Shown here: in pieces, positions 1-8,852 of the stretch | Layout of the letters: each line of letters opens with the position of its first letter | How positions within the stretch are numbered: the stretch's first letter is position 1 | DNA from: Gammaproteobacteria bacterium | GTDB taxonomy: Bacteria > Pseudomonadota > Gammaproteobacteria > SZUA-229 | NCBI GenBank assembly: GCA_029881795.1 | Contig: JAOULX010000002.1 | Span: 62,001-126,000 of the forward strand | Reading direction: 5' to 3' | Length of the DNA stretch: 64,000 nucleotides | Notes under the pieces: model-generated | What the model was told of the DNA's origin: nothing | Databases searched by the model: none | The model's input: only the letters and a program-made list of their open reading frames with translations | Made by a program: the position numbers and the translations under genes

Positions 1-24
1 GACGAGTAATAAGCCGACTTTCAT
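1..24 (-). CDS. Mannose-type PTS EIIA component, N-terminal fragment
   Basis: Only the first eight codons are inside the window; they read MKVGLLLV on the minus strand, running off the left edge. This matches the opening beta strand of EIIA-man domains (typically followed by THG and the phosphorylated histidine). A GGAG ribosome binding site sits about 7 bases upstream of the ATG. The gene starts 14 bases after the rapZ stop, the usual place for an EIIA-man/HPr pair behind rapZ in proteobacteria with a regulatory PTS. The call rests on eight residues plus context, so it is tentative. Confidence 0.5.
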
Positions 25-38
25 TTTACAAACTCCGC

Positions 39-917
39 TTATTCAAGTTCACGGTGGCGCAAGGACACATTGTCACGTTTATCGCTGAAATAATTACACA
101 GCGTTTCGGCCAGATAAACCGAACGGTGCTGGCCGCCAGTGCAGCCGATAGAAACGGTTAGATAATAACGGTTTTGTGCTTCAAATTCAGGAATCCAGCT
201 TTCAATAAAGTCAGCAATTTGTTGAAACATCCTGTCGACCACTTGATACGACTGTAAAAAACGAATAACCCCGGGATCCTGTCCGGTTAAGGGGCGTAAA
301 TTGGTTTCCCAGTGTGGGTTGGGTAGGCAGCGCACATCGAATACAAAATCGGAATCGGTTGGACTGCCGTGTTTAAAACCAAATGACTGAAACAGTATAG
401 AAAGGTCAGTTTCGCTTTTTTTATCAAGTAGGCGTTCTTTAATAACGCTGCGAAACTGATGAATATTGGACTGTGTTGTATCCAGAGTCAGGTCGGCATC
501 ATGAGCGATCGGTGCTAACAGGGAATTTTCTATTTCAATGGCTTCAAACAGCGGAATGCCGCGTCGTGTTAACGGGTGTTTGCGTCGGGTTTCACTAAAT
601 CGCTTGAACAGGGTGTCGAGTTCTGCTTTTAGAAAAACAATATCAACCTGTATCGGAAACTCTTTAACTTTTGAAATAATGCTTTCAAAATTTTTCAGGT
701 CTCTGTGGCCACTGCGGGCATCGATGCCGACCGCAATAGACTGATAGATATTGATATGCTGGTTAAGCATGCGCTGGGTAAAGTCGGGTAGCAGGCTTAG
801 TGGTAAATTATCAACACAATAGAAGCCTTCATCTTCCAGCGTATTTAGAGCGACAGATTTTCCGGAGCCAGACAGGCCGCTAACGATAATCAGGCGAAGG
901 GTAGTATTGTTAGGCAT
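39..917 (-). CDS. rapZ: RNase adapter protein RapZ (P-loop, YvcJ family)
   Basis: A 292-aa protein beginning MPNNTTLRLIIVSG, with a Walker A motif GLSGSGKS at residues 14-21, the YCVDNLP motif shortly after it, and the C-terminal domain with the conserved SIGCTGGQHRS segment. In E. coli RapZ binds GlmZ sRNA and guides RNase E cleavage, tuning glucosamine-6-phosphate synthesis; RNA binding maps to the C-terminal domain. A longer in-frame start exists 51 bases upstream, but the family normally begins a few residues before the P-loop, and 917 gives an 8-base overlap with the hprK end, implying translational coupling. Sits between hprK and an EIIA-man gene. Confidence 0.93.
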   Translation of the reverse strand: MPNNTTLRLIIVSGLSGSGKSVALNTLEDEGFYCVDNLPLSLLPDFTQRMLNQHINIYQSIAVGIDARSGHRDLKNFESIISKVKEFPIQVDIVFLKAELDTLFKRFSETRRKHPLTRRGIPLFEAIEIENSLLAPIAHDADLTLDTTQSNIHQFRSVIKERLLDKKSETDLSILFQSFGFKHGSPTDSDFVFDVRCLPNPHWETNLRPLTGQDPGVIRFLQSYQVVDRMFQQIADFIESWIPEFEAQNRYYLTVSIGCTGGQHRSVYLAETLCNYFSDKRDNVSLRHRELE

Positions 918-1854
918 TGTTGTCCATGAAGTCGCGCTGACGCTGAATGAATTCTTCACTGGCGTCATGTCCGCTTTTTAATAAGATCTGATTTTGTACC
1001 GCAGCCTCAACCATAACCGCAAGGTTACGCCCGGTGGCAACCGGCAGGATAAATTCGGGAATCTTGACATCAAGGATTTTTCGCTGATCACGTGTGCCGT
1101 AAAGCCGGTCTATGCGCTGACGATCTTTCATGTCCATACGCTTGAGGTGGATAATCAGGCGTAAATATTTGTTGGTTTTTAGCGCATTGTCGCCGTACAT
1201 TTCCCGAATGTTGAGTACGCCAAGCCCCCTGACCTCGAGAAAGTCGCTGAGCATCGGGGGGCAGGAACCGAGTAACAGTTCGGGCGCAATGCGGGTAAAT
1301 TCAGGTACGTCATCAGCAATTAAGCGGTGCTGGCGGCTGATCAATTCCAGTGCCAGTTCACTTTTACCAATACCGCTTTCACCGGTAATTAGCACGCCGG
1401 TGCCCATTACTTCCATAAAAACACCGTGCAGGGTGGTTTTATCAGCCAGCATATTTGACAGGTAATAGCGTACCGAGGTGATCAGGTCATTGCTGTTGAG
1501 TGAGCTGATAAATAATGGAATGCCTTTGTGATCGGCACGACTGATAAATTCACTGGATACTTCTATGTCATCACAGATAACAACGGCACCGGTTCGCCAG
1601 TTAAAAATATTATCGAGAATCTGCAGTCGTTCGATATCACTAAGGCGACGCAAATAATGGCATTCAAATTTGCTCAGTACCTGTATACGGTTACGGCGCA
1701 TCAAATTGAGATGGCCGATCAGGGTGGAGCGGTCGCTCCAGGATAAGGCACGCCGGAAACGGCGGTCTGCATTTTGCTTACCGGCAATCCAAGAGATATC
1801 GATCAGCTGATTGAGCCGTTCAAAAATCTGCTTTTGTGAATATAGGTCGGTCAT
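910..1854 (-). CDS. hprK: HPr kinase/phosphorylase
   Basis: A 314-aa protein with an N-terminal regulatory domain and a C-terminal kinase domain. Walker A GESGIGKS is at residues 158-165 and the HPr kinase signature (LEVRGLGVLNIRE) near residues 206-218. The enzyme phosphorylates and dephosphorylates HPr on serine. In proteobacteria it occurs together with rapZ, ptsN, EIIA-man and HPr, usually where the PTS is regulatory rather than sugar-transporting. No sugar permease is present here. The next gene rapZ overlaps it by 8 bases; 176 bases with no clear gene separate it from ptsN, so it may have its own promoter. Confidence 0.93.
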   Translation of the reverse strand: MTDLYSQKQIFERLNQLIDISWIAGKQNADRRFRRALSWSDRSTLIGHLNLMRRNRIQVLSKFECHYLRRLSDIERLQILDNIFNWRTGAVVICDDIEVSSEFISRADHKGIPLFISSLNSNDLITSVRYYLSNMLADKTTLHGVFMEVMGTGVLITGESGIGKSELALELISRQHRLIADDVPEFTRIAPELLLGSCPPMLSDFLEVRGLGVLNIREMYGDNALKTNKYLRLIIHLKRMDMKDRQRIDRLYGTRDQRKILDVKIPEFILPVATGRNLAVMVEAAVQNQILLKSGHDASEEFIQRQRDFMDNNA

Positions 1855-2030
1855 AGGCGAAGCATAACGAATATATCATCAATAAAACAGTCTAGATGAA
1901 TTAAATACGAAGAAATAATATAAATAATATTTAATCGCCTAAATAGCAGTTTGAAGCTGCTTAGAAGCCCCGGGTTTTGTGGTTGTAAATGTAGATGCTT
2001 TTAAAGCAATAAAAGTGGCTGTTACAGCGT

Positions 2031-2477
2031 TCAGTCACGGCTGAGTGTCTGATATATATCTTCAGCGCTGTCACACTCTCGAATACTTTGTTGATGTTTG
2101 CTATCCGAGAAAAATTTGGCAATTGCTGCCAGTGTTTGCAGGTGCTCAGTGTTTTTTGCTTCCGGCACCAGTAATGCAAAAAGCAGATCTACCGGCTGAC
2201 CATCGGCGCTGTCAAAGGCGATGGCTTCCGGTAATTTAATAAATGCCGCGATGATTTCATCACCTTGTCCCAGGCGACCGTGAGGCAATGCAATGCCATG
2301 ACCTAAGCCGGTTGAGCCAAGTCTTTCTCTTTCAATCAGCGTATCGAATATTGCCAGTGATGTCTGATCGCTGGCACTTGCCAGCAGCGTGCTCAGCTGT
2401 TCCAGTACGCGTTTTTTGCTGCGAATGTCAGGATTGCATTCGATGCGGTCGAGAGTGATAAGGTGAGTGAAATCCAT
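2031..2477 (-). CDS. ptsN: PTS nitrogen-regulatory EIIA protein (EIIA-Ntr)
   Basis: A 148-aa cytoplasmic EIIA of the fructose/mannitol type. The phosphoacceptor histidine is His66 in GLGHGIALPHGR. It takes phosphate from EI-Ntr (the ptsP product, encoded at 26300-28585) via an HPr-like carrier, and in relatives controls K+ uptake and metabolic regulators by phosphorylation state. It lies five bases downstream of hpf in the rpoN operon, the classic rpoN-hpf-ptsN order. Confidence 0.93.
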   Translation of the reverse strand: MDFTHLITLDRIECNPDIRSKKRVLEQLSTLLASASDQTSLAIFDTLIERERLGSTGLGHGIALPHGRLGQGDEIIAAFIKLPEAIAFDSADGQPVDLLFALLVPEAKNTEHLQTLAAIAKFFSDSKHQQSIRECDSAEDIYQTLSRD

Positions 2478-2481
2478 AGTG

Positions 2482-2808
2482 TTATTCTATAATGTCTTGC
2501 GGTTGCGGTTGTTTATGATGCAGATGGTTTTTCAGTTTTTCTTTGTGCTTTTTAACCTGTCGGTCGAGTTTGTCGACCAGACCATCAATCGCTGCATACA
2601 TATCATCGGCCACACAGTCGGCAAAAACATCATTACCACTCATATGGACAGTCGCTTCGGCTTTATGGCCGGCGCTGTCGACTGTGAGGATAACGTGGGT
2701 GTCAGTGACTTGATCAAAATGTTTTTCAAGTTTTAAAATCTTTTCATTGACATATGCTTTCATTGAATCAGTCAGATCAATATGATGTCCTGTCAGATTT
2801 ATTTGCAT
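2482..2808 (-). CDS. hpf: Short ribosome hibernation promoting factor
   Basis: A 108-aa protein of the HPF/YfiA family. It starts MQINLTGHHIDLTDSMKAYV, the standard beta-alpha-beta opening, and ends in a basic KKHKEKLKNHLHH tail. Its length corresponds to the short HPF, which with RMF supports 100S dimers; the long-HPF dimerisation domain is absent. A near-perfect GAGGAG ribosome binding site stands 6 bases before the ATG, in keeping with a protein made in quantity on entry to stationary phase. It is immediately downstream of rpoN. Confidence 0.92.
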   Translation of the reverse strand: MQINLTGHHIDLTDSMKAYVNEKILKLEKHFDQVTDTHVILTVDSAGHKAEATVHMSGNDVFADCVADDMYAAIDGLVDKLDRQVKKHKEKLKNHLHHKQPQPQDIIE

Positions 2809-2829
2809 AGGTAACTCCTCATTTTGGCC

Positions 2830-4347
2830 TTAGGCAAGGCGTTTTCGCTCATTGGATGGCGGAATAACCATAGCTTCACGATATTTTGCTACAGTTCTTC
2901 GTGCCACGTTTATACCCTTTTCTACCAGTATTGTGGCAATTTTATTGTCACTCAATGGTTTCGTAGGACTTTCATTTTCAATCATTTTTTTAATCATAGC
3001 GCGGATTGCGGTGGCAGAGCATTCGCCACCATCGGCCGTACCTACATGACTGGAAAAGAAATACTTAAATTCAAAAATACCGTTTGGCGTGTGCATGAAC
3101 TTTTGTGTGGTAACCCGTGAAATAGTCGATTCATGCAGTTCCAGCTGTTCGGCTATTTCACGCAGCACCAGTGGTTTCATGCCTTCTTCGCCGTAGTCAA
3201 AGAAAGTGCGTTGTTTTTCAACGATTGCGGTGGCAACACGCAGCAGGGTTTCGTTTCGACTGAGCAGGCTTTTTAGAAACCAGCGGGCTTCCTGTAAATT
3301 GTTTTTCAGGTACGTATTGTCATCGCTGCTGTCACGGTTTTTTACAAAACTGGCATATAACGGGTTAATTCTCAGTTTCGGTGTGTTTTCACTATTCAGC
3401 TCAACCGTCCAGCGATTTTTAATTTTTTTAACAAAAACATCGGGTACGATATATTCGGCTTTATTGGCAGACAGATAAGCCCCTGGTTTGGGGTTTAAAG
3501 ATTGAATTAATAAAACGATGGCTTGCAGTTCGTCATCATTGAGCCGGGTTAGGCGTTTGAGCTTGACGTAATCGTGTAAACCGAGCAGCTCCAGATGGTT
3601 TTCAATCAGCTCGCGGGCTGATTTAAGCTGTTGTGAACCGTCGTCGATCAGATCTAACTGCAGGCTCAGGCACTCTTTGAGATCACGCGCAGCAATACCG
3701 GGTGGGTCAAAGCGCTGAATTAAATGCAACACGGCATCGATTTCTTCCAGACCTACCGCTTCAGAGTCGATATTAAGTTGTTCCGTTTCTTGTCGCAGCC
3801 CTTGCAGAATCTGTTCACAGCTTTCGGTCAGGTAACCGTCTTCATTGATCGCATCAATAATCATCATGCCGATAGCATGATCGGTTTCTGACATTGGTGT
3901 GCACTGTAACTGCCAGAGCAGGTGGCTGATTAGTCCATCTTCTTCAATGCTCTGGTTTTCGAAAAAATCGCGGTTATCATTAGCAGCCGAACTGGTGCTG
4001 GTACTGGGCGGTGGCGGGATATCGTAAATATCCTCCCACGCGGTGTCGACAGGCAACTCATCGGGTAAGCTGTCTTTTTGTTGATTCAGCTCGATTGAGT
4101 CAGCGTTATCTATGCTGCCTGGGTTATTCTCCGGGTTTTCGCTACTGTGTTCTTCGCCATTAATTTTATTGTCATTGCTGTTATCAGAGCCGCCTTCCTC
4201 GACTTCAAGCATGGGGTTGGATTCCAGTGCTTCCTGAATCTCGGATTGCAGTTCAAGTGTTGAAAGCTGCAGCAATCGGATGGCTTGCTGCAGCTGAGGC
4301 GTCATCGTCAGTGACTGGCCGATGCGTAGTTGTAAAGACTGCTTCAT
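2830..4347 (-). CDS. rpoN: RNA polymerase sigma-54 factor
   Basis: A 505-aa sigma-54. Region I at the N-terminus is the glutamine/leucine-rich activator-interaction region (LRIGQSLTMTPQLQQAIRLL). A long acidic, Asn/Ser-rich linker (about residues 50-130) follows. The core-binding domain, the helix-turn-helix and the C-terminal RpoN box (ARRTVAKYRE, about 482-491) that reads the -24 element are all present. The product directs transcription that needs ATP-dependent enhancer-binding proteins. It lies downstream of lptB as in E. coli, with a 64-base gap that may carry a promoter. Confidence 0.96.
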   Translation of the reverse strand: MKQSLQLRIGQSLTMTPQLQQAIRLLQLSTLELQSEIQEALESNPMLEVEEGGSDNSNDNKINGEEHSSENPENNPGSIDNADSIELNQQKDSLPDELPVDTAWEDIYDIPPPPSTSTSSAANDNRDFFENQSIEEDGLISHLLWQLQCTPMSETDHAIGMMIIDAINEDGYLTESCEQILQGLRQETEQLNIDSEAVGLEEIDAVLHLIQRFDPPGIAARDLKECLSLQLDLIDDGSQQLKSARELIENHLELLGLHDYVKLKRLTRLNDDELQAIVLLIQSLNPKPGAYLSANKAEYIVPDVFVKKIKNRWTVELNSENTPKLRINPLYASFVKNRDSSDDNTYLKNNLQEARWFLKSLLSRNETLLRVATAIVEKQRTFFDYGEEGMKPLVLREIAEQLELHESTISRVTTQKFMHTPNGIFEFKYFFSSHVGTADGGECSATAIRAMIKKMIENESPTKPLSDNKIATILVEKGINVARRTVAKYREAMVIPPSNERKRLA

Positions 4348-4411
4348 TTATTGATCGGCTTTAGTATTTTTGCGGCTGATGGTTCATGGTTAATAAGGAT
4401 CATAACATTAT

Positions 4412-5134
4412 TTATAGTCTAAAATTCTGCCCCAGATAGACATCTTTAACCTGTTTGTCATTTAATACCTGATCCGGTGTGCCCTCGGCTATCACCTGAC
4501 CTGCACTTAATATGTAGGCGCGGTCGCAAATTCCAAGTGTTTCACGCACATTGTGGTCGGTAATTAAGACCCCGATATCTTTTGATGTCAGCTGGCTGAT
4601 GATTTTTTGAATATCAAGTACGGATATCGGATCAACACCGGCGAATGGTTCGTCTAGCAGGATAAAGCTGGGGTCAGCGGCTAAGGCACGTGCAATTTCG
4701 ACCCGCCGCCGTTCGCCGCCGGATAAGCTGATACCGAGACCGTCCTGAATGTGTTCAATTTGCAGTTCAGAAAGCAGTTCCTCGAGTCTTTGCTTGCGCT
4801 GCGCATGTGTTAATGGGCGTGTTTCAAGGATAGCCATGATGTTTTCATTGACCGTCAGTTTGCGGAAAATTGAGGCTTCCTGAGGTAAATAACCGATTCC
4901 CAGTTGCGCGCGCTTATGCATTGGGGAATGTGTGATATCGGTTTGATCCAGCATCACCTCACCCTGGTCGGCATTGACCAGTCCTACCACCATATAAAAA
5001 CTGGTGGTTTTGCCGGCGCCGTTAGGACCGAGCAGACCGACAACCTCGCCGCTATTGATGTGTATGCTGACGTCATTAACAATTCGCCGCTTGTTATAGC
5101 TTTTAAATAAACTTTTAGTGGTTAATACGCTCAT
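4412..5134 (-). CDS. lptB: LPS export ABC transporter ATPase LptB
   Basis: A 240-aa ABC ATPase. Walker A GPNGAGKT is at 36-43, the signature LSGGE at 137-141 and Walker B FILLDEP at 157-163. LptB dimers on the inner face of the cytoplasmic membrane power extraction of lipopolysaccharide through LptFG into the LptC-LptA-LptD bridge; lptF and lptG are not in this window. The start overlaps the lptA stop by 4 bases (ATGA), so the two are translationally coupled. Confidence 0.95.
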   Translation of the reverse strand: MSVLTTKSLFKSYNKRRIVNDVSIHINSGEVVGLLGPNGAGKTTSFYMVVGLVNADQGEVMLDQTDITHSPMHKRAQLGIGYLPQEASIFRKLTVNENIMAILETRPLTHAQRKQRLEELLSELQIEHIQDGLGISLSGGERRRVEIARALAADPSFILLDEPFAGVDPISVLDIQKIISQLTSKDIGVLITDHNVRETLGICDRAYILSAGQVIAEGTPDQVLNDKQVKDVYLGQNFRL

Positions 5135-5670
5135 TCAGCTGTTTGGCTTTCATCGTTAGGGTGAATAGTGATTTTTACGCGCTCGTCCTGCGCGTTGTCG
5201 TCATTACCGGCAGTAATGACATCCTTGGCGGTATTGTATGTAATTTCCGCGCTCCTGAATACATTGTCTTTTTGCTGCAGTTCGGCATTTTCTTTCAGGA
5301 TCAGCAAGTCTTTGCCATTATAAAAAATCATTTCATTACCACTGGCTTTAATGGTTTCGTTTTTATCGTTAAGCTGGCTGAATGATGCAGGCTGTCCCTT
5401 GATGATGATTTTTGTGATCTCATCGGTTTTTGAAAAGATAGTGATTGATTCGCCGCTGATAATACGGCTGCCCTGAGTAATCGTTACCGTGCCGGAATAA
5501 ATGCTGGTACCTTGCTGTTCATCGATCACCAGTTTACCGGCATTGATTTGCATGGACTGATTATTGTCGGTATTCAGTGCTGCGACCAGTAACGGGGTGG
5601 CTATTGTGAGCAGAAGTAGCCCATGTGTTGTGCTCTTTAAAAGTCGTTTATGGCATTTTTTACTTAACAT
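5131..5670 (-). CDS. lptA: Periplasmic LPS bridge protein LptA
   Basis: The protein from this start is 179 aa: [12 protein letters not shown], then a hydrophobic stretch (about 16-31), consistent with a signal peptide, then the OstA-like beta-jellyroll repeats (for example [18 protein letters not shown]). LptA polymerises in the periplasm to carry LPS from LptC to LptD. An in-frame extension of 34 codons reaches 5772, but it would overlap lptC by more than 100 bases and put residues before the signal peptide, so 5670 is preferred; this still gives an 11-base overlap with lptC. Confidence 0.88.
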   Translation of the reverse strand: MLSKKCHKRLLKSTTHGLLLLTIATPLLVAALNTDNNQSMQINAGKLVIDEQQGTSIYSGTVTITQGSRIISGESITIFSKTDEITKIIIKGQPASFSQLNDKNETIKASGNEMIFYNGKDLLILKENAELQQKDNVFRSAEITYNTAKDVITAGNDDNAQDERVKITIHPNDESQTAE

Positions 5671-6211
5671 AGGTAGCTTTAACACCCGATATGAGTTTAA
5701 AAGTGCCAGTCTGGCTGTTATAACTGAGACCATCGCCTTCAAGCCGGGTCTGACCTTCAATAATAGTGACATGTGCTGATGTTTGCAGCAGTTCTTTTTC
5801 TGTAAACAGGGTCATTTGTTCAGTCTGCAGAGTTAGAGGTTGCTGTGAATCCTGTGCTGGCCGGGTAAACGTAACGTTTTCAAAGAACACGATCTTGTCT
5901 TCCTGCTGAAAAATTTTAGCCTGATCGGCGCGGATCTCCCAGTTGGCTTTTTTACTGAACAGGGTGGAGTGTACATCCTGTAATTCTGCGACTGATTCCT
6001 GTTCGTAATTGTCCAGTCGTCTGGCGCGTATGATGTATTTAATTTTGCCCTGTTTGTCATGCGCCGTGAGCTTAAAGTCTTCGAGGTAGTAATTGGCAAA
6101 GCGGGATTTGTCGCGGGTGATCAGTTCAGGTTTACGGTCGAATAAGTTTTGCAGCCACCAGCTTAGCAGTAGTAACACAATAATCAGCAGATAGCGGCTG
6201 GAGTTTTTCAT
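5660..6211 (-). CDS. lptC: LPS export protein LptC
   Basis: A 183-aa bitopic protein. One N-terminal transmembrane segment (about residues 7-22, YLLIIVLLLLSWWLQNLF) is followed by a periplasmic LptC/LptA-type jellyroll domain. It anchors the LPS bridge to LptBFG in the inner membrane. It is placed between kdsC and lptA, as in other gammaproteobacteria, and overlaps lptA by 11 bases. Sequence conservation in this family is low; the assignment leans on position, topology and size. Confidence 0.88.
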   Translation of the reverse strand: MKNSSRYLLIIVLLLLSWWLQNLFDRKPELITRDKSRFANYYLEDFKLTAHDKQGKIKYIIRARRLDNYEQESVAELQDVHSTLFSKKANWEIRADQAKIFQQEDKIVFFENVTFTRPAQDSQQPLTLQTEQMTLFTEKELLQTSAHVTIIEGQTRLEGDGLSYNSQTGTFKLISGVKATYVK

Positions 6212-6249
6212 GGTGTATCGAGTTTTGCTGGTTTCACTGGACTGCCGCT

Positions 6250-6774
6250 TTAAGCCAGGTAGTGCTTAATAATATCGTCCCACTTACCATGAGCTTCTAA
6301 TATTAACTCACAAACATCGCGACCTGCGCCACGCCCTCCCGGGTTTTCGGTAATCCAGTGGGCATGTTTTTTGACTATCGGGCGGGCATCCTGTACAGCG
6401 ATAGAAAGACCAACCCGGCTCATGATTGGCAGATCGACCACGTCATCACCGACATAAGCAATTTGTTCCAGACTCAACCCGGTTGTATTCATCATTTCAT
6501 CGAGTGCCGGGCCTTTTTCGCGTCGTCCCTGCATCACATAGGATACCCCTAGCTCTTGCATTCGCAGTTTAACAAGCGTGGATTCACGACCCGTGATGAT
6601 ACCTACATCAATCCCTGCATCCTGTAATAAACGCATGCCGAAACCATCTTTTGAATTAAAGGCTTTGTATTCCTGACCGTCGTCGCTTAAAAATAAACTG
6701 CCATCGGTGAGGACACCGTCAACGTCAAATATAACGAGCTGGATTCGGCTGGCTTTTTCCAGAATATCTTGCAT
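6250..6774 (-). CDS. kdsC: 3-deoxy-manno-octulosonate-8-phosphate phosphatase
   Basis: A 174-aa HAD-superfamily phosphatase with the nucleophile motif DVDGVLTDG at residues 17-25 and the DD motif in YVGDDVVDLPIM. It lacks a cap domain, as KdsC tetramers do. The enzyme removes phosphate from Kdo-8-P to give Kdo for lipid A inner core. It follows kdsD by 22 bases and precedes lptC by 38, forming one Kdo/LPS-transport operon. Confidence 0.94.
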   Translation of the reverse strand: MQDILEKASRIQLVIFDVDGVLTDGSLFLSDDGQEYKAFNSKDGFGMRLLQDAGIDVGIITGRESTLVKLRMQELGVSYVMQGRREKGPALDEMMNTTGLSLEQIAYVGDDVVDLPIMSRVGLSIAVQDARPIVKKHAHWITENPGGRGAGRDVCELILEAHGKWDDIIKHYLA

Positions 6775-6796
6775 ACATTCTCCAGTATGGTGCTTG

Positions 6797-7768
6797 TTAA
6801 ATAACGCCGGCTCTTAGCATATCTTGCATATTCAGCGCGCCAATCAGTTTGTTGTTTTCATCAACAATCAGCAGATCATTAATGCTGTGCTGTTGCATGC
6901 TGTTAAGTGCTTCGGCAGCCAGGATATTGGCGGGCAGTGTTTTGCAGTTTTTTGTCATCACGTCGCAAATTTTAGCACTATGAATATCAATCTCTTTATC
7001 CAGCGTGCGTCGCAGATCACCATCGGTATAGATACCCACTACGGTTTGCTCGGATGTCACCACGGCCGTCATGCCCAGGCCTTTTTTAGACATTTCAAGC
7101 AGTGCCTGTTTTAAGCTGGCCTCTTCAGTGACGGCCGGGATTTCTTCACCTTGATGCATGACATCTGATACATGCAAGAGTAAACGTCGGCCTAAGCTGC
7201 CGCCAGGGTGAGACAAGGCGAAGTCTTCTGCGGTAAAGCCTTTTGCATCGAGTAGAGCCACCGCCAGTGCATCTCCCAGTACCAGTGCCACGGTTGTACT
7301 GGTGGTGGGTGCCAGGCCCAGTGGACAGGCTTCTTTTTCGACGCTGGCATCCAGATTAGTTGTGGCAGCCTTCGATAACGTTGAATTGGGGTTGCCGGTG
7401 AGACTGATTAAAGGCACACCGAGGCGTTTGATGATCGGTAAAATGGTCAGTATTTCGCCGGTTTCGCCGGAATTTGATAAGGCCAGCACGACATCTTTAT
7501 TGGTAATCATACCGAGGTCGCCGTGACTGGCTTCACCCGGGTGGACAAAGAAAGCGGGGCTGCCGGTACTGGCTAAAGTGGCAGCGATTTTGCTGCCGAT
7601 ATGGCCGGATTTTCCCATGCCGGTTACAACGATGCGGCCTTCACAGGCCATCATTAGCTCGCAGGCGCGGGCAAACTGATCGTTGATCTGCAGCTTTAAG
7701 GCTTCAATGCCGGCCAGTTCGGTTTCAATGACGGCCAGACCGAGTGTGATAAATTGTTCTTTATTCAT
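6797..7768 (-). CDS. kdsD: D-arabinose-5-phosphate isomerase
   Basis: A 323-aa protein made of an N-terminal SIS sugar-isomerase domain (about 35-180; GMGKSGHIGSKIAATLASTG and SNSGETGEI motifs) and two C-terminal CBS domains (about 205-323). It converts ribulose-5-phosphate to arabinose-5-phosphate, the first committed step to Kdo. In this organism ribulose-5-phosphate is also a Calvin-cycle intermediate. Starts 11 bases after yrbG ends. Confidence 0.94.
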   Translation of the reverse strand: MNKEQFITLGLAVIETELAGIEALKLQINDQFARACELMMACEGRIVVTGMGKSGHIGSKIAATLASTGSPAFFVHPGEASHGDLGMITNKDVVLALSNSGETGEILTILPIIKRLGVPLISLTGNPNSTLSKAATTNLDASVEKEACPLGLAPTTSTTVALVLGDALAVALLDAKGFTAEDFALSHPGGSLGRRLLLHVSDVMHQGEEIPAVTEEASLKQALLEMSKKGLGMTAVVTSEQTVVGIYTDGDLRRTLDKEIDIHSAKICDVMTKNCKTLPANILAAEALNSMQQHSINDLLIVDENNKLIGALNMQDMLRAGVI

Positions 7769-7779
7769 AGTATTTATTT

Positions 7780-8748
7780 CTAACCTGCGCTGGCGCTGAA
7801 GTAGAGAATCGTCTCATAGCCAATAAAACATCCCAGCAACAAGCCGCCTTTGAGTCGTGACAGGTAGCCTGCCGAATTAAAGCCATAAGCCAGCAAAAAG
7901 AGTAACAGAGTCAGACCAATCGTCCATGGCAGGTCGCGGGTTAATACGCCTTCTGGTAATTTGCCCGGCGCAATCAATGCCGGGAGTGCGAGCACGCCCA
8001 GCATGTTAAAGATATTTGAACCGATGATGTTACCCAGAGCAATATCGTGTTCTTTTTTATAGGCGCTCATTATAGTTGCTGCAAGTTCTGGCAGGCTAGT
8101 GCCGATAGCAACAATAGTCAGACCGATGATCAGATCACTAACCCCCAGTTCGACCGCTATATTCGTCGCACCCCAGACCAGTAATTTTGAACTGCCAAGC
8201 AGTACCAGCAGACCCATGCTTAACAGGATGCTGGCTTTTTTCATCGACATGGTGTCGGTTAATTCCTGTTCAAATTCTTTTTTCAGCGGATCCGCGGTCT
8301 TTTTTACCGCTTGTTTGCCAAGCCAGCTCATCACCCCGATAAGGCCAATGACTAATATCAGGCCATCGACAAAACCCAGCTCATGATCCAGTAGTAACAC
8401 CAGAACAATCAGCATGATGGCGCTGAGAATGGGCATTTCTCTTTTTAAAATACCGGAATGTATATGCAGTGGCACCAGTAATGCGGTGATACCGAGAACC
8501 AGAGCAATATTGGTAATATTCGAACCCAGAGCATTACCGATCGCAAGCCCGGGTGAGCCTTCAGCCGAGGCAAAGGCCGCGACCAGCATTTCAGGTGCTG
8601 AGGTGCCGAAACCGACGATAACCAGTCCGATCAATAACGGGGAAATGCCCAGATTCTGGGCAGCGGCTGAAGCGCCGTCAACAAAGCGGTCAGCACTCCA
8701 TATCAGCAGAACAAAACCAGCGAGAATGGCAAGAATATCTAATAACAT
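7780..8748 (-). CDS. CaCA-family Na+/Ca2+ antiporter-like protein (YrbG type)
   Basis: A 322-aa polytopic membrane protein with two inverted alpha repeats typical of the Ca2+/cation antiporter superfamily: GFGTSAPEMLVA near residue 46 and AIGTSLPELAATI near residue 216, with GNALGSNITNIA and GNIIGSNIFNMLG as the paired second motifs. About ten transmembrane segments. E. coli YrbG occupies the same position next to kdsD. The transported ions cannot be settled from sequence. Confidence 0.88.
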   Translation of the reverse strand: MLLDILAILAGFVLLIWSADRFVDGASAAAQNLGISPLLIGLVIVGFGTSAPEMLVAAFASAEGSPGLAIGNALGSNITNIALVLGITALLVPLHIHSGILKREMPILSAIMLIVLVLLLDHELGFVDGLILVIGLIGVMSWLGKQAVKKTADPLKKEFEQELTDTMSMKKASILLSMGLLVLLGSSKLLVWGATNIAVELGVSDLIIGLTIVAIGTSLPELAATIMSAYKKEHDIALGNIIGSNIFNMLGVLALPALIAPGKLPEGVLTRDLPWTIGLTLLLFLLAYGFNSAGYLSRLKGGLLLGCFIGYETILYFSASAG

Positions 8749-8852
8749 TAAGTTTCGTATTTAGTCAGACAGGATAAGGCGCCATCATACACAGATTTGG
8801 ACGCTATCCAAGACGGAACGTGTAAATATTTATAAACAGTGAATATCATCGT

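Noticed and set aside
1130-1465. Plus-strand open frame within hprK
   Set aside because: Antisense to a fully conserved gene; no ribosome site or similarity.
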